Source: Planctomycetaceae bacterium (GTDB taxonomy: Bacteria; Planctomycetota; Planctomycetia; Pirellulales; Thermoguttaceae). From it: a stretch of 5,457 nt of DNA. Both the position numbers and the translations under genes were made by a program. The stretch's first letter is position 1; every line of letters starts with the position of its first letter. The DNA is taken from positions 1-5,457 of the forward strand of contig JAITAZ010000323.1 of the NCBI GenBank assembly GCA_031283825.1, in the 5' to 3' direction. Positions 5,375 to 5,457 of this stretch are shown piece after piece. The notes below the pieces were generated by a model. That model was not told the origin of the DNA. It saw nothing but the letters and a program-made list of their open reading frames with translations, and searched no databases.

Positions 5375-5457
5375 GACAACATACAACATATTCCGTATGC
5401 CGTTTACGAAGGGTGAAATCATACCGTGATAAACTATCGTGCAAAGAGGGGGGGATC

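Larger units (their letters stand above)
5094..5457. other. Non-coding region upstream of nrdJ to window end
   Basis: No credible gene is seen on either strand; open frames of 33-43 codons overlap each other and the hairpin at 5341-5374. The region holds the repeats and hairpins listed separately. No cobalamin riboswitch was recognised: the GCCACTG-type B12 box and the conserved core are absent on the nrdJ strand. The window ends in a run of seven G followed by ATC. Confidence 0.6.

Noticed and set aside
5315..5416. 33-codon + strand frame, and a 43-codon - strand frame open to the right edge (5325-5456)
   Set aside because: They overlap each other and the 5341-5374 hairpin, have no ribosome binding site and resemble nothing known. 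The - strand frame could only be judged with sequence beyond the window.

Overview
This AT-rich bacterial window holds two confident protein genes, pointing towards each other, and two gene-poor stretches that are full of inverted and direct repeats. A RhuM-family gene (108-1112, + strand) faces a long gene for an adenosylcobalamin-dependent (class II) ribonucleotide reductase, nrdJ (1629-5093, - strand). From memory, the reductase core looks most like the long NrdJ type found in Planctomycetes and other PVC bacteria (core, then a TSCPD domain, then a C-terminal zinc ribbon). Neither gene has a convincing Shine-Dalgarno sequence, which would fit such a lineage. The taxonomic guess is inference only; there is no rRNA or other marker gene in the window.

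Layout: 1-107 is a short leader before the RhuM gene. 108-1112 is a full-length RhuM protein with an N-terminal helix-turn-helix. 1113-1628 is a 516-bp convergent intergenic region. It begins with a six-codon open frame (1118-1138), then an element of about 240 bp bounded by a 20-bp inverted repeat (1135-1376), then a hairpin-forming block built from AGGGAC hexamers at a strict 9-bp period (1402-1558), and finally a perfect 13-bp-arm palindrome (1566-1593). 1629-5093 is nrdJ. 5094-5457 is the nrdJ upstream region, with a 9-bp tandem repeat next to the start codon, an 11-bp direct repeat, a 44-nt hairpin and a 34-nt hairpin.

The reductase makes deoxyribonucleotides with or without oxygen, provided cobalamin is available. 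Its catalytic core is intact, but its C-terminal linker has been expanded by a Asn-Asn-Val/Ser 9-bp repeat tract and a His-Asn tract. The RhuM gene is a probable DNA-binding accessory gene without the restriction-modification or toxin partners that often accompany it. The two genes show no functional link.

The most interesting feature is a repeated motif, roughly TAATATATCAGYGGAA. It occurs once forward and three times inverted in the intergenic region, with a diverged copy upstream of nrdJ. It looks like the terminus of a small non-autonomous mobile element or a structured RNA family. I could not identify it, and the element names used here are descriptive.
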